The notes beneath the pieces are model-generated. The model had not been told where the DNA came from, did no database searches, and saw nothing but the letters and a program-made list of their open reading frames with translations. A program made the position numbers and the translations under genes. DNA of 64,000 bases from Amphritea sp. (GTDB lineage Bacteria > Pseudomonadota > Gammaproteobacteria > Pseudomonadales > Balneatricaceae): assembly GCF_016744155.1 (NCBI RefSeq), contig NZ_JADGEW010000003.1, positions 1 through 64,000 on the forward strand, written 5' to 3'. This document shows, one piece after another, positions 63,829 through 64,000 of the stretch (positions are counted from its first letter, which is position 1; each line of letters starts with the position of its first letter).

Positions 63829-64000
63829 ATGTCAACACACGCTAATCCCTATCAGTTCGGGCTGGAAAAAAACGCGGCGAACTTCTCTGCACTGAGCCCC
63901 CTAACTTTTCTTGAACGTTCCGCGTCTGTTTTCCCGAATCATACGGCGGTCATTCATCAGCAAACGAGTCGTAGTTGGTCGCAAACCTATACCCGTTGTC
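63829..64000 (+). CDS. Acyl-CoA synthetase, 5' part (runs off the window)
   Basis: 57 residues of an AMP-binding (ANL) family ligase: NPYQFGLEKNAANFSALSPL then FLERSASVFPNHTAVIHQQT. The catalytic motifs lie beyond the window. N-terminal match to this subfamily of synthetases (as seen in fatty-acid or DMSP-type acyl-CoA ligases) is good. The ATG at 63829 has only a weak AGGG upstream. Confidence 0.85.
   Translation, partial: MSTHANPYQFGLEKNAANFSALSPLTFLERSASVFPNHTAVIHQQTSRSWSQTYTRC

Overview
This window looks like chromosome from a marine gammaproteobacterium of the Oceanospirillales / Pseudomonas-like branch (Neptunomonas, Amphritea or Marinobacterium-type; inferred from gene content and order, not searched). 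The pointers are gltA divergent from sdhCDAB, sucAB-lpd-sucCD with lpd between sucB and sucC, purMN divergent from DUF2066-perM-hda, and several small families typical of this group (YfcL, DUF3087, DUF2069, DUF3108, HlyU-like).

Layout. 0-6 kb: rlmL; an ammonium transporter with a sigma-54-type promoter and NtrC-like sites; a small membrane protein; citrate synthase. 6.3-17.7 kb: a TCA-cycle block, sdhCDAB then sucA-sucB-lpd-sucC-sucD, with structured leaders before sucA and sucC. 17.8-25.5 kb: two lipoproteins, HlyU-like and MOSC proteins, AraC and MerR regulators, a LysE exporter, DEAD-box helicase, DUF3047, a probable unannotated structured RNA (about 24845-25080) and an alkyltransferase-like protein. 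25.5-35.7 kb: a minus-strand purM-purN-DUF3108-yfcL-(Imm22-like) operon, then plus-strand DUF2066-perM-hda-RRM-rluA-zinc ribbon-tcdA and a PAS-GGDEF protein. 35.6-48 kb: a fused cysteine desulfurase/SufE, DUF2069, wrbA, arsC, yihY, acylphosphatase, a lytic transglycosylase, an IsdG-like monooxygenase, a PhnD-like protein, proS, a large lipoprotein, DUF3087, GFA, MscS and DUF523. 48.2-54.2 kb: an acyl-CoA catabolic cluster (dehydrogenase, class III CoA-transferase, acyl-CoA synthetase, two hotdog thioesterases, alpha/beta hydrolase). 54.7-56.4 kb: a compact Tat-exported ferritin-like / cytochrome c / ECF sigma operon. 61.2-64 kb: a FixLJ-like two-component system and the start of another acyl-CoA synthetase.

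The accessory segment is 56.4-61.2 kb. Seven small, unrelated, co-oriented genes are separated by six sites with integron attC architecture (RYYYAAC-like left end, imperfect palindrome, GTTRRRY-like right end). No integrase gene lies in the window, so I read it as a CALIN-type array (attC cluster lacking an integron integrase). Its cargo includes a HEPN/AbiU2-like protein with an R-x5-H motif, a GIY-YIG-like protein, a DUF3859 secreted protein, two small membrane proteins and a hotdog thioesterase. The array is bracketed by two inverted copies of a roughly 100-115 bp palindrome-bearing element.

Other points to follow: the candidate RNA upstream of the alkyltransferase-like gene, the cloverleaf-like sucA leader, a short repeat placed about 160-170 bp upstream of two acyl-CoA genes 10 kb apart, and an 82-bp hairpin upstream of the last gene. 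No tRNA, rRNA, CRISPR array, prophage or transposase gene was seen.
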